64,000 nt of DNA from Pseudomonas sp. B21-048 (GTDB taxonomy: Bacteria > Pseudomonadota > Gammaproteobacteria > Pseudomonadales > Pseudomonadaceae), in the NCBI RefSeq assembly GCF_024748615.1, contig NZ_CP087168.1, forward strand, positions 3,100,001 through 3,164,000. The letters are read 5' to 3'. This document shows positions 33,491 to 42,373 of this stretch, in pieces (within the stretch, counting starts at the first letter, position 1; every line of letters begins with the position of its first letter). A program made the translations under genes and the position numbers. Below the pieces are notes generated by a model, which worked only from the letters and a program-made list of their open reading frames with translations, made no database searches and was not told where the DNA came from.

Positions 33491-34576
33491 ATGCGCGCCC
33501 AACTCAATGATGTTGTGCAGGAATTCATCGTGTCCAATGGAAAAATAGCGCATAGCTATTTCTCCCTCTCAGAGAAAATCATTGATTCACTGTGCGATTC
33601 CAATACAGCAAAAGAATCAATATTGATGCGTTTGCTCGAGCAGGCCGAATCCGTCACTGCGCATTACTTCAATGCGCATCAACAAGTTCTGGAGGGCGTT
33701 TATGCCCATGGGCTTGAAGCCCCCGTCAATAAAAGCCTTGCGGTGCTGGAGCCGGCACACTCGAACTCGGTATTGCAGGCATCGGCACCCGTTGCCGAAC
33801 AAACGCCGGCACTTAGCTACGGGCAATGGTTGCGCGCCGAAATAAGCTCGGTGACTGGATTCAAAAAGGGCCAGATCGACTTTGATCAAAGTTTCGAGAG
33901 TCTGGGCATCGACTCGCTGGGGTTGGTCGATATTTTCGAATCCCTAGCCCAGCACTTCCCGGAAAAGAAAGCGCTTACCTCGCTACTCTTTGATGCTCCC
34001 ACCCCTACCGCCTTGCTGGCACGGCTTGAAGCCAATCCGCAGGCGCCTGCCGTGGATATCGAAGCGTGGGTACTTGAACAACTGGCAAATATCACCGGTT
34101 TTACGGTGGACCAGATCGACCCGAAACAAAGCTATGAAAGCCTGGGCATGGACTCTCTGGTGCAACTGGACTTCCTGGAATCGGTCGTTTCCGTGTGGCC
34201 GCAACTCAAGGCCAACAGCACTGAACTGGTCAACGCCAAGTTGCCGCATGAAACAATCGCCCTGATTAAAACCGCCCTGGTCAGCCCCGAGTCAACACCG
34301 ACAACATCCTCTGAAGAGCAATCACCTGCCACAACGGACGCTCAAGGGCAGATAAGCAATCTGCTGTTCAACGCCCTGTCCCCCCTGGTCCCGGGCGTGC
34401 CACAGTCGATCGACATTGAGACGCCCTTTGCGCAGTTGGGGCTCAACGGTTTTGCCCGAGAAGCACTCTGCCAATCAATGGCGCAACAGTGTTCTGCCAG
34501 CGAGTTTGCCGGTGAAGCGCTGATGTCGCGGCGTACGCCACAGGACGCCTTGTCGCTTCTGGCAAGACTGAGCTGA
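33491..34576 (+). CDS. Multi-ACP protein (two functional-looking, one degenerate carrier domain)
   Basis: This 361-residue cytoplasmic carrier protein has an N-terminal helical segment of about 100 residues with no clear match. ACP1 (about 110-180) carries the phosphopantetheine serine in LGIDSLGL (Ser142) and ACP2 (about 190-262) in LGMDSLVQ (Ser222). A third carrier-like domain (about 288-360) reads LGLNGFAR where DSL should be, so it cannot be loaded. ATG 33491 has GGAG 6 bases upstream. It should carry acyl chains for the ketosynthase/AfsA-like protein encoded 68 bases downstream. Multiple ACPs next to a KS recall PUFA-type synthases. Confidence 0.9.
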   Translation: MRAQLNDVVQEFIVSNGKIAHSYFSLSEKIIDSLCDSNTAKESILMRLLEQAESVTAHYFNAHQQVLEGVYAHGLEAPVNKSLAVLEPAHSNSVLQASAPVAEQTPALSYGQWLRAEISSVTGFKKGQIDFDQSFESLGIDSLGLVDIFESLAQHFPEKKALTSLLFDAPTPTALLARLEANPQAPAVDIEAWVLEQLANITGFTVDQIDPKQSYESLGMDSLVQLDFLESVVSVWPQLKANSTELVNAKLPHETIALIKTALVSPESTPTTSSEEQSPATTDAQGQISNLLFNALSPLVPGVPQSIDIETPFAQLGLNGFAREALCQSMAQQCSASEFAGEALMSRRTPQDALSLLARLS

Positions 34577-34596
34577 AACAAAGTGGAATGGAATCC

Positions 34597-34617
34597 GGGT
34601 GATCGAACAGATCACCC
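34597..34617 (+). other. Perfect 8-bp hairpin between the ACP and ketosynthase genes
   Basis: GGGTGATC (34597-34604), loop GAACA and GATCACCC (34610-34617), with no T-run. It sits 28 bases before the ketosynthase start and could stabilise or process the transcript, adjusting the ACP/KS ratio. Confidence 0.5.
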
Positions 34618-34644
34618 AGCATTATGGCAATCAGGAGATTGGGT

Positions 34645-37600
34645 ATGAGTGGCGCGGTAACGACAGAGGGCGATTTTTGCTTCAGCGCAATGGCTGGCGA
34701 GTTTCCTGGGGCACCGTCTACGGATGCGCTTTGGCACTTGCTCTCGCAAGGGCAGATAGCGCCGGTCCATTCGATGCTGACACGCTGGGAACTGAATAAA
34801 GCGTCGATCTATTCAGCCAAGGCAGGTGAAAAGGATCGCACTTATCTGGACAGTGCTTTTTGCCTGACCGATGACGTATCAATCCCTTCACGGCATGAAG
34901 GACGGCAGGTCGCCATTGGCAAGAAAGTACTCCAGACGCTTCTCACCCAGCTGGCCGGACAAGGCACGGCACTGATCAAGGAACGCACCGCATTGGTGGT
35001 CGCGACGTCCTGGAGCGATGAGAGTTATTTCGTCACGGGAATGTCCGAAAAAACCGATGCCCCGCAGGGCTATACACCGGGTGAACAAGTCGCTGAACTG
35101 GCGGCGGCTTTTGCCTTGGGTGGTCCAGCGTTATCAGTGGATACCGCCTGCAGTTCATTCCCCTATGCAATCGATATGGCTCAGGCCCTGGTCAACAGTG
35201 GACAGGCGGATAACGCGATTGTCATGGCATTGAACACCGTGCTGCCACCGGCGCTGTTTCTGGGATTCTCGCAGTTGACCGCCTTTTCCGCCCGGGCCCG
35301 AATGCAGGCGTTCGGCCAGGACGCTGACGGTATTGTGCCGGGCGAATGTGCGGTCGCCTTTCTGGTCGAACCCGTCTCGCAGGCCCTGATTGCGCAGCGC
35401 CGGCCCTTGGGCGTTTTGCGCGCATTGGGGCTTTCCGCCGATGGCGCCGAAGGCTCAGTGTTTGCGCCTGGCAAACGGGCCCAGTACACAGCTTATCAGC
35501 GTGCCTATGTCGGTCTTGACCCCAGCGACGTGGACTACATCGAGACCCATGGCACCGGCACCCCGCTGGGTGATGCGACAGAGCTGGGCTCCTTGAACAG
35601 CTTCTTCGCCCCCCATCGCACAGACGGCAAAAAAATCACCATCGGTTCGATCAAGTCCGTCATTGGTCACCCCCTGGCCGCCGCCGGAGGCGCTTCGCTC
35701 GCCAAGGCGTTGATGATCTTGCGTCATAAAGGTATTCCGCCCCAGCCCGACTACCGTCCCAGCGCAAAAGTCGACGAGACTTGCCTGCAGCTGGCCACCG
35801 AGCAGATTCAGCCCCTCGCTGATCGTCAGTCGGCGATCCGGGTAGGCATCTCCAGCTTTGGTTTTGGCGGCGCCAATGCGCATCTGGTGGTGGATGAATA
35901 CATTCCCGACAACCACCCCGCCGCCCCTATGGCCGTCCCTCACCCCGGTGTGCTGAGGCTGGACCTTGCGATTGTCGAGGCTGAAGCGGCGATCGGCAGT
36001 CACTGCTCATTGCAGTCACTCAAGCAACAGCTCAATCAACCGGCAGCACCCTCAGTCATTTTTCCTTATGGGCGCTTCGTTGATTACACCCCTGCTCCCG
36101 CTCAGCCCTTACTGGGAAAATTCCTGGCGCAGGATCGCGTCATTGATATCGACGGTTTTGGCATGGGCCCCAAACCTCTGGCCCATGTCGATCCGTTCAA
36201 GCTGTTGATCACCGATCGCGTCAACCATTTACTGCGACGCCTGCCCGGTGTGGCGGGCTCACCCGGCACGGCGATGGTCATGTGCTGCAACATGGGTGGG
36301 GAACGCTTCAGCAATGCGTACAGCAGCGCTCACAACTACTACTCCGGCGCTCAAGGCATGCCACCGGGCGTGGAGGTGTCGGACGTGGCAACCATGTTGC
36401 CAAATATGTTGTCCGGCTACCCGGCGCAGATTTTTGACTTCAGGGGTTTCCATCAAACGCTGGTCGGCACCCCGGGATTGTTCTGGCAAACCTTGCTGGC
36501 CTCACCGCAATGGTTCAAGGAGGGCATAACCACGCTCTTGCTCGGTGCGGGGCGCTTTATCAGCGGTGAAATCGAGATCGAACGCGCCCGGCGTTCCACA
36601 ACCACGCAAGGTGAAGGACTGGGGCTGATTGCTCTGCGTCCTTATCAACCAGAGGCCAGCGACAAACCTTTGCTGGTGATCCGCGCAGCGGTCCTCGCCC
36701 ATGCCGCAAATTCGCTGGAGGAAGCTTGCCAGCTGCTGGGCAAACAGCGCAGTCAATACCAGAACATTGAAGTCTGCGAGCTACAGCCCGATGCGACTCA
36801 TGCAAGCGGATCACTGCAAGAGATGACTGGCTTTCTGGCTGAAGCCACTGGCATTGAAACCCTGCTGGCGGTGATGTTGAGCACATCGGCTCACACCGTG
36901 ATCGAGGTTCGCCAAGCCGGTAAGGCAGTGATGTGGTTAATGACTGAAAAACTTCAAGAATGGAGCGCGGCCGCCGAACCCAACCCTGCCATCAAGCATC
37001 CTTTCACGTTGCGCTTTGCTCACTCGGCATCCCACGAACTGCAACAGATCATTGCGCCTGCCCGCCCTGTCAGCGTTGTCCGCGAGCCGCAACACGACGG
37101 CGTCGACGTGCTGCAACTCAGTGACATGCTCACCAGTACCCTGCTCTCAGGGCTGCGTGTCAGAGTTCGCGCCATGGAGGGCCTGTTCGCCCTGCACCGT
37201 GGCGCTGAAGCCCAGCGCCCGGCGCACTGGCAACGCAGCCCGGAAAATATCGTGATCGCCAACGTCCAGCGAGGCCCTCAAGCACTGCACGCCCAGCTCG
37301 TGGTGAATGAAGCGCACCCCTATTTCTTCGATCACCCGCTTGATCACATCCCCGGCATTTTATTGCTTGAGGGCGTGTTGCAACTGATTGAACTCGCCAT
37401 GCCCCCACTGAGCGGACGAGCCGCCTATGTCAAAACCCTGACTATCAAGTTCCAGCAATACGTACAAAAGGAGGGTGTGATTGATCTGCATGTAGAACAA
37501 GGCAAAGACCCCCAGGTATTCAATGCGAAGGTCATGCAGGCCGGAAATCTGATGTGCACCTGCATCCTTGGGATGGCCTACAGCTCGGCATTCGAGACAT

Positions 37601-38064
37601 CGCCCGCCGGCGAGTTCACGGCCACTCGTTGTCGCGACAAGGCCTTGTTGCACAAGGCCAGAGACGAAAACGTCATCGTCAGTGACATGAGCGGGGCCGC
37701 TCAGGGCCTGAGCGTGGACACACTCAAGCTGCCGGATGAACACTTCTTCCGGGAGGGCGACCCCGAACACTATTCAATGGTGTATTTCCTCGAAGTTGCC
37801 CGCCAGTGCTACATGCAGATTGCCCATAGCTATCTGCGAATTCCACTCAACACCCCGATGAACCTGCTGGCCTTGAGCTTCACCCTCGATCGGCCAATCC
37901 CCAGGAACAGTCCGCTGTCATTGGCACCGCAAGCCGGTTTTGACGCCCAGGATCAGCCATTCAAAACCAACCGCATCTATATCGACCTGTTCAGCCGGGG
38001 CGAAAAAATCGGACAAGCCAGTATTACCGCTCAAGTGCTGAGTCAATCCGCGCCCGCCGCTTGA
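34645..38064 (+). CDS. Ketosynthase - KS-like - AfsA-type double-hotdog fusion protein
   Basis: This 1139-residue protein begins with a complete beta-ketoacyl synthase (about 10-418): DTACSS (Cys169), HGTGTPLGD (His302), GSIKSVIGH (Lys337, His342). A second region (about 430-670) looks thiolase-like but has no catalytic Cys motif and may be a chain-length-factor-type partner. The C-terminal part holds two hotdog repeats of the AfsA family. The first, HPYFFDHPLDHIPGILLLEG (891-910), resembles the second repeat of AfsA/ScbA but has Leu912 for the usual Arg of ExxRQ. The second (LEVARQ, Glu1050/Arg1053, then AH and IP) resembles their first repeat, so the order appears swapped. Start ATG 34645 has AGGAG 7 bases upstream. 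It probably elongates ACP-bound chains and may pass them to a C3 acceptor, as AfsA does. Confidence 0.88.
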   Translation: MSGAVTTEGDFCFSAMAGEFPGAPSTDALWHLLSQGQIAPVHSMLTRWELNKASIYSAKAGEKDRTYLDSAFCLTDDVSIPSRHEGRQVAIGKKVLQTLLTQLAGQGTALIKERTALVVATSWSDESYFVTGMSEKTDAPQGYTPGEQVAELAAAFALGGPALSVDTACSSFPYAIDMAQALVNSGQADNAIVMALNTVLPPALFLGFSQLTAFSARARMQAFGQDADGIVPGECAVAFLVEPVSQALIAQRRPLGVLRALGLSADGAEGSVFAPGKRAQYTAYQRAYVGLDPSDVDYIETHGTGTPLGDATELGSLNSFFAPHRTDGKKITIGSIKSVIGHPLAAAGGASLAKALMILRHKGIPPQPDYRPSAKVDETCLQLATEQIQPLADRQSAIRVGISSFGFGGANAHLVVDEYIPDNHPAAPMAVPHPGVLRLDLAIVEAEAAIGSHCSLQSLKQQLNQPAAPSVIFPYGRFVDYTPAPAQPLLGKFLAQDRVIDIDGFGMGPKPLAHVDPFKLLITDRVNHLLRRLPGVAGSPGTAMVMCCNMGGERFSNAYSSAHNYYSGAQGMPPGVEVSDVATMLPNMLSGYPAQIFDFRGFHQTLVGTPGLFWQTLLASPQWFKEGITTLLLGAGRFISGEIEIERARRSTTTQGEGLGLIALRPYQPEASDKPLLVIRAAVLAHAANSLEEACQLLGKQRSQYQNIEVCELQPDATHASGSLQEMTGFLAEATGIETLLAVMLSTSAHTVIEVRQAGKAVMWLMTEKLQEWSAAAEPNPAIKHPFTLRFAHSASHELQQIIAPARPVSVVREPQHDGVDVLQLSDMLTSTLLSGLRVRVRAMEGLFALHRGAEAQRPAHWQRSPENIVIANVQRGPQALHAQLVVNEAHPYFFDHPLDHIPGILLLEGVLQLIELAMPPLSGRAAYVKTLTIKFQQYVQKEGVIDLHVEQGKDPQVFNAKVMQAGNLMCTCILGMAYSSAFETSPAGEFTATRCRDKALLHKARDENVIVSDMSGAAQGLSVDTLKLPDEHFFREGDPEHYSMVYFLEVARQCYMQIAHSYLRIPLNTPMNLLALSFTLDRPIPRNSPLSLAPQAGFDAQDQPFKTNRIYIDLFSRGEKIGQASITAQVLSQSAPAA

Positions 38065-38124
38065 AGCTTTAAATTGATCTCACTCTTCAGCATGACCCTG
38101 TCCCCCAACAACCAAGGTGTCGCC

Positions 38125-38601
38125 GTGAACGATGTCAAAGTGCAAGTCATAGTCAAATCGCCGCCTTCTGAAATATGGAAGATCTGGAGCAATTTTTCAG
38201 AAGCGCCGTTATGGGATACCGACGTCCGCCATTGTGAACTCAATGGCCCGTTTGAACCGGGAACCCGAGGCAAATGCGTCCTCAAAAATGGCCTGAACAT
38301 GCCGCTGAAACTGGAAACGGTGAGCGTGCATGAAAGCTATCGGAACACGGCAAGACTGCTTTGGATCGACCTCGAGTTTGATCACCAGATGCGCAGACTG
38401 TCGCCGAATGAAACCCAGGTCATCCATAGCGCGAAGATCGCTGGCCCCTTGAGTTTTTTATACCGCGGGCCACTGCGCAAAATGCTGACCGCGGCAATGA
38501 CCACCGCACTTCACAATCTGTGCCGGCTGGCTGAACAACGAGCAAATGCCGTCGGTACACCAAGGCTCGAAAAACCTGCAACGCATTTGCACCGAGTATG
38601 A
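38125..38601 (+). CDS. SRPBCC/START-like (polyketide cyclase-like) protein
   Basis: This protein of about 158 residues has the start typical of the SRPBCC fold (VKVQVIVKSPPSEIWKIWSN), a central beta-sheet and a long C-terminal helix (LRKMLTAAMTTALHNLCRLA). The GTG start at 38125, with AAGG about 8 bases upstream, is preferred; ATG 38092 is an in-frame alternative without a good site. Members include polyketide cyclases/aromatases and lipid-binding proteins. Beside a KS/ACP set and a FAD monooxygenase, a cyclase or ligand-shaping role is plausible. The fold assignment is reasonable; the function is inferred. Confidence 0.78.
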   Translation: MNDVKVQVIVKSPPSEIWKIWSNFSEAPLWDTDVRHCELNGPFEPGTRGKCVLKNGLNMPLKLETVSVHESYRNTARLLWIDLEFDHQMRRLSPNETQVIHSAKIAGPLSFLYRGPLRKMLTAAMTTALHNLCRLAEQRANAVGTPRLEKPATHLHRV

Positions 38602-38608
38602 AATATCC

Positions 38609-38639
38609 CGGGAGGGAGCGTGTTGAACGCTCGCTCCCG
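38609..38639 (+). terminator. Hairpin after the SRPBCC gene
   Basis: CGGGAGGGAGCG (38609-38620) pairs with CGCTCGCTCCCG (38628-38639) at 11 of 12 positions around a 7-base loop. It directly follows the SRPBCC stop codon. No T-run follows, so it may be a weak or Rho-assisted terminator separating the outer-membrane gene. Confidence 0.5.
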
Positions 38640-38684
38640 ACACGCTTCGCTTACTTATCGATAACGGCACACTTCGGACCGAGC

Positions 38685-39383
38685 ATGAACTTACTAAAAA
38701 ACACTCAGCATTTCGTGATGGGCGTCATTGGCGTGGGCTTTATCGCCCCAGCGTCCAGTTCCGCCGACACGCTCGGCCCCTACATCAGCGTGATGGGCGG
38801 CCTGAACTGGGTGGCTGCGCAGGACCTTAACCAGAACAACCTCGATTTTGTCGAGATGGAGTTCAACCAACCGTTACATTCCGGCTTCGCCACCGGATTG
38901 GCATTCGGCTGGCGATTTCCTGTCGGGTTCAGACCTGAAGTGGAACTCAGCTACCGCAAAAACACCCTGACCCAGTTCAATAACCGGGTCTATGAAGGCG
39001 GTGGGAGCATCGACGGCAAAGGCGAAGAGGAAGCCACCAGCCTGATGGCCAACCTTTGGTATGACGTCTTGAACCTGCCAGCCCCCTTCAGTCGGTTCAC
39101 CCCCTATATTGGCGGCGGCCTGGGCTACACCACCCTGACGGTCAGTGGCCTGGAAGCTGGCGGCGTCCAGTTCGGCGACACTCATCGCGACACCGTCTCG
39201 GCCTATCAACTCGGAGCCGGGGTAGGTTTCGAGCTCACCGAGCAATGGTCGATGTCCCTGGATTACCGATACCTCAAGACGCGCGAAGCGCACTTCGGTG
39301 ACATTCAAGGTCTGCCCCAAGGCGATGTGCGCACTGACTACAGCGCCCAATCATTGATGCTCGGCCTGCATTATTGGTTTTAA
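38685..39383 (+). CDS. Outer-membrane beta-barrel protein (opacity/OmpW-like)
   Basis: This 232-residue protein starts with a signal peptide (MNLLKNTQHFVMGVIGVGFI, cleavage probably after ASSSA) and has alternating amphipathic strands such as FRPEVELSYRKNT and FTPYIGGGLGYTTL. It ends in LGLHYWF, the aromatic C-terminal signature used for outer-membrane insertion. ATG 38685 is chosen for the signal peptide; the frame is open upstream to 38598. It follows the polyketide-like operon on the same strand and might serve export or surface interaction, but a hairpin separates them and the link is uncertain. Confidence 0.85.
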   Translation: MNLLKNTQHFVMGVIGVGFIAPASSSADTLGPYISVMGGLNWVAAQDLNQNNLDFVEMEFNQPLHSGFATGLAFGWRFPVGFRPEVELSYRKNTLTQFNNRVYEGGGSIDGKGEEEATSLMANLWYDVLNLPAPFSRFTPYIGGGLGYTTLTVSGLEAGGVQFGDTHRDTVSAYQLGAGVGFELTEQWSMSLDYRYLKTREAHFGDIQGLPQGDVRTDYSAQSLMLGLHYWF

Positions 39384-39407
39384 GCGCACGAACAGATCGG
39401 CGTCTTG

Positions 39408-39437
39408 CACTGGCAAGGCGTCGCTGCCAAGCCAGTG
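39408..39437. terminator. Hairpin between convergent outer-membrane and Lrp genes
   Basis: CACTGGC (39408-39414) pairs with GCCAGTG (39431-39437), with an inner GGC/GCC pair. It lies midway between two convergent genes and may act in both directions, though there is no T-run. Confidence 0.45.
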
Positions 39438-39492
39438 AAACCGAGACAGGGCAGTACCAAAAAAGACAGTAGCCACTGCGCAATGCACAGGC

Positions 39493-39924
39493 TCAAGGGG
39501 TAAGCGTTCTTCTCTCGATAGGGACTGACAAAACAATGCTTGTACGGGTTTCACCGTACACGTTGATCTTCGCAATGACATTCTCGATATCGGCCATTGA
39601 CTTGGCATAGATCCTGATCAGGTAGGAGTCGTTGCCCGTGATGTGTAGACACTCAACGACTTCAGGTATGTCGTTGAGCGTCGCTATCAATTTGGATTTC
39701 GCCGGCTTGAGGGTGGTGATGCCGACGACAGCCGATATGCCGAACCCTAACTTGGTTGGATCTAACTGGGCGCTATAGCCCTTGATGACCCCAGCGTCTT
39801 CGAGCTTTCGCAGCCGATCCGTGGTGGCGGGAATAGAAAGACCCGCGTGTCTGGACAGCTCTGTGATGGAAATGCGACCACAGTCCTGCACCTTACCCAG
39901 GATTTTTATGTCTATACGATCCAT
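39493..39924 (-). CDS. Lrp/AsnC-family transcriptional regulator
   Basis: This 143-residue regulator has an N-terminal winged helix-turn-helix (MDRIDIKILGKVQDCGRISI, then LSIPATTDRLRKLEDAGVIK) and a C-terminal RAM domain that binds amino acids (about 65-140). It lies 135 bases downstream of a LysE-type exporter on the same strand. Lrp-type regulators often control amino-acid exporters of this kind, so an amino-acid-responsive unit is likely. The length is typical for the family. Confidence 0.92.
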   Translation of the reverse strand: MDRIDIKILGKVQDCGRISITELSRHAGLSIPATTDRLRKLEDAGVIKGYSAQLDPTKLGFGISAVVGITTLKPAKSKLIATLNDIPEVVECLHITGNDSYLIRIYAKSMADIENVIAKINVYGETRTSIVLSVPIERRTLTP

Positions 39925-40059
39925 GTACGTTTCTCAAACTTACAGGTGAATAAAGGGATAAAGATTTTAAACCCTGAAAACATTGTCGTGTGTATGAGGT
40001 TTCAGGAAGCGGCCATCTTGACACTGTTAGCCATTTTTGAAAGGGGGGATGACTAACGC

Positions 40060-40692
40060 TCAGGAACCTGTGGCGAGTACAACGCCAGTGGCAACTTGAT
40101 AGGCGCCCAGGAGGGTGATGGTTGACCCGGAAAAATAGTTGATCAGCCTAAGTTTTGATTGGGAGATTCGGGTCTTGAATAGGGAAGAGAATCCACTCAA
40201 CCCCAGCCACCAGACAGCCGAGCCCAGAAATATACCGGTCACCATAGGCAGCACTGAGTGCTGACTGCTTTGATCATTGATCATGCCGTCGCTCATGGCG
40301 GCGAATATCGCGATAAACGACAAGATGGTCATTGGGTTTGAGAGTGTCAAAAACAGCGTGGTCGAGTAGGCTTTGAACAGGTTGGCTCGTTCACCCGCCA
40401 GGGCTGTTGTGCTCCCTTTTGATCTTATTGTTTGATACCCGATGTACGCGAGGAACACTCCCCCGAAAATACACAGCCATGGCTTGAAGCTAATGAGTGT
40501 CGCGATGATGGCGGTGATCCCCAGTGCACCGATAAATCCATAGATCGAATCAGCGGTAGCCGCGCCCAATCCTGTCGCGAAACCTGCTCTCCATCCCAGC
40601 GTAAGGCTCCTCTGCATGCACAACAGTCCAATGGGCCCTACAGGGGCTGCAATACAAAGTCCAATGACCATTGATTTAACAAATATCCACAT
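40060..40692 (-). CDS. LysE/RhtB-family amino-acid exporter
   Basis: This 210-residue inner-membrane protein has about six hydrophobic segments. The N-terminal signature (MWIFVKSMVIGLCIAAPVGP, then GLLCMQRSLTLGWRAGFATG) is characteristic of LysE/RhtB exporters, which expel amino acids by proton antiport. The ATG is preceded by a strong GGAGG 7 bases upstream. The neighbouring Lrp-type regulator supports an amino-acid role. The substrate cannot be read from the sequence, and a link with the NRPS cluster to the right is possible but unproven. Confidence 0.92.
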   Translation of the reverse strand: MWIFVKSMVIGLCIAAPVGPIGLLCMQRSLTLGWRAGFATGLGAATADSIYGFIGALGITAIIATLISFKPWLCIFGGVFLAYIGYQTIRSKGSTTALAGERANLFKAYSTTLFLTLSNPMTILSFIAIFAAMSDGMINDQSSQHSVLPMVTGIFLGSAVWWLGLSGFSSLFKTRISQSKLRLINYFSGSTITLLGAYQVATGVVLATGS

Positions 40693-40895
40693 AGCCCCAC
40701 CTCCGTAATTGATACTGGAAGGTTAGGGGAAGTGCACTTTTTTATGAATTAATTATTAATCTTCACACACGCTTTTCCGATAATTTTGTATGAAATATTC
40801 TGATTCCCCCTTCATTATTAAGGCACAGCAGCGTCCTGACCCTCGAACTCGATATGTTGGAGAAGGCCCGAGTGCCGCCAAGCGTGTAGAGGGCT

Positions 40896-40935
40896 GATCT
40901 GACAGTCACCCGTTTTTACGGGTGACTGTCAGATC
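40896..40935. terminator. Perfect 18-bp hairpin after the aminotransferase gene
   Basis: GATCTGACAGTCACCCGT (40896-40913), loop TTTT and the exact complement (40918-40935). It lies 11 bases beyond the aminotransferase stop codon on the minus strand and is a very stable terminator, although no T-run follows. Confidence 0.7.
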
Positions 40936-40946
40936 CAGATGCCCGA

Positions 40947-42347
40947 TCAACGCACCGCATTACCCAATGCGAGCTGAAACTTCTCTGCCAGCAGATCAAT
41001 CTCGGCAGCCTGAATCGTCAACGGTGGCAAGAACCGCACGACGGCACCGTGGCGCCCGCCCAGTTCAATAATGACGCCCTCTCGCAAGCATTGCTGTTGA
41101 ATGGCCTTTGCCATTACACCGTCGGCCGGTGCCACGCGTGCGCCTTCATTTATCGTCGAGACGATTTCGACGCCCACCATCAAGCCACGTCCACGAACCT
41201 GGCCGATGCACGGATAGTCGCGTTGTATCTGCCGAAGTTGAGTCATCAAGCGCTCGCCCATGGCCTCGGCGTGGGACGCCAGGCCTTGTTCCTGGATAAA
41301 GCGCAATGTTGCCGTGCCCGCGGCCATGGCCATCTGGTTGCCGCGAAAAGTACCGGCATGAGCCCCCGGCTTCCAGAGGTCCAAGGCTTCACGGTAGACC
41401 ATGACCGACAGCGGAAGACCACCGCCGATGGCTTTGGAGAGGACCAGGATGTCGGGTTCGATCCCGGCATGTTCAAACGCGAACATGCGTCCGGTACGGC
41501 CTAATCCGGTCTGGACTTCATCGACGATCAATGCGACGCCATGCTGCTGGGTCAGCTTGCGCAACCCCTGAAGCCAGCGGGCCGGTGCTGGAATCACGCC
41601 GCCTTCCCCTTGTACGACTTCCACCACCACCGCGGCGGGTGGAAGGACTCCGGATTCGGGGTCCGTCAACAATTGCTCGATGTAACTCAGCCCCGCATCG
41701 ATACCCGCCTCGCCGCCAATATTGAATGGGCAGCGATAGTCATAGGGATAGGGCAACACCTGCACGTCGGCCATCAGCGAACCAGGCAATTGCTTGGGCC
41801 CCAGATTGCCCATCAGGCTCAATGCGCCTTGAGTCATACCGTGATAACCACCGGAGAAGCAGAAAATGCCTTTGCGACCCGTCGCGATTTTCGCGAGCTT
41901 GAGGGCCGCTTCAATCCCGTCAGCCCCCGTCGGCCCGCAGAATTGAATGCGTGCTTGCGCAGCGAACGCCGGTGGCAATGCCGCGAACAGGGCCTCGACA
42001 AATGCATCCTTCACGGGGGTGGTCAGGTCAAGTGTGTGCAGTGGCAAGCCCGAATCGAGCGTCGCTCGCATCGCGTCAATGGTCACCGGATGGTTGTGAC
42101 CGAGTGCCAGTGTCCCGGCCCCGGCCAGACAATCCATGAACACCTGGCCGCGCGTGTCGAGCACATAAAGTCCATGGGCTTCTTTAAGGGCCAACGGAAT
42201 ACGTCTTGGATAAGAGCGGGCATTGGATTCGCGCATGGCCTGGCGTTCAAGCAAGTCGTCTGGCCTGAACTCACGCGCTGGCTGCTGGCGGAAATGTTCG
42301 AGGGTAAAAATCGAGCCGGACTCCGTCCAGCGATGAAGACTTTCCAT
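40947..42347 (-). CDS. Diaminobutyrate-2-oxoglutarate aminotransferase (PLP, class III)
   Basis: This 466-residue class III aminotransferase is predicted to make L-2,4-diaminobutyrate from aspartate semialdehyde and glutamate. Motifs include GPTGADGIEAALKLAK (PLP phosphate region), FSGGYHGMTQGALS, LIVDEVQTGLGRTG (Asp that contacts the PLP ring) and LSKAIGGGLPL with the PLP lysine. ATG 42347 (MESLHRWTESGS) has AAGGA about 8 bases upstream; the longer frame to 42458 would overlap the MbtH gene. The neighbouring NRPS has an A domain whose code I read as Dab, so this enzyme probably supplies that residue, like PvdH for pyoverdine. Confidence 0.93.
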   Translation of the reverse strand: MESLHRWTESGSIFTLEHFRQQPAREFRPDDLLERQAMRESNARSYPRRIPLALKEAHGLYVLDTRGQVFMDCLAGAGTLALGHNHPVTIDAMRATLDSGLPLHTLDLTTPVKDAFVEALFAALPPAFAAQARIQFCGPTGADGIEAALKLAKIATGRKGIFCFSGGYHGMTQGALSLMGNLGPKQLPGSLMADVQVLPYPYDYRCPFNIGGEAGIDAGLSYIEQLLTDPESGVLPPAAVVVEVVQGEGGVIPAPARWLQGLRKLTQQHGVALIVDEVQTGLGRTGRMFAFEHAGIEPDILVLSKAIGGGLPLSVMVYREALDLWKPGAHAGTFRGNQMAMAAGTATLRFIQEQGLASHAEAMGERLMTQLRQIQRDYPCIGQVRGRGLMVGVEIVSTINEGARVAPADGVMAKAIQQQCLREGVIIELGGRHGAVVRFLPPLTIQAAEIDLLAEKFQLALGNAVR

Positions 42348-42373
42348 ACGAATGTCCTTATATAGGCGAGCGT

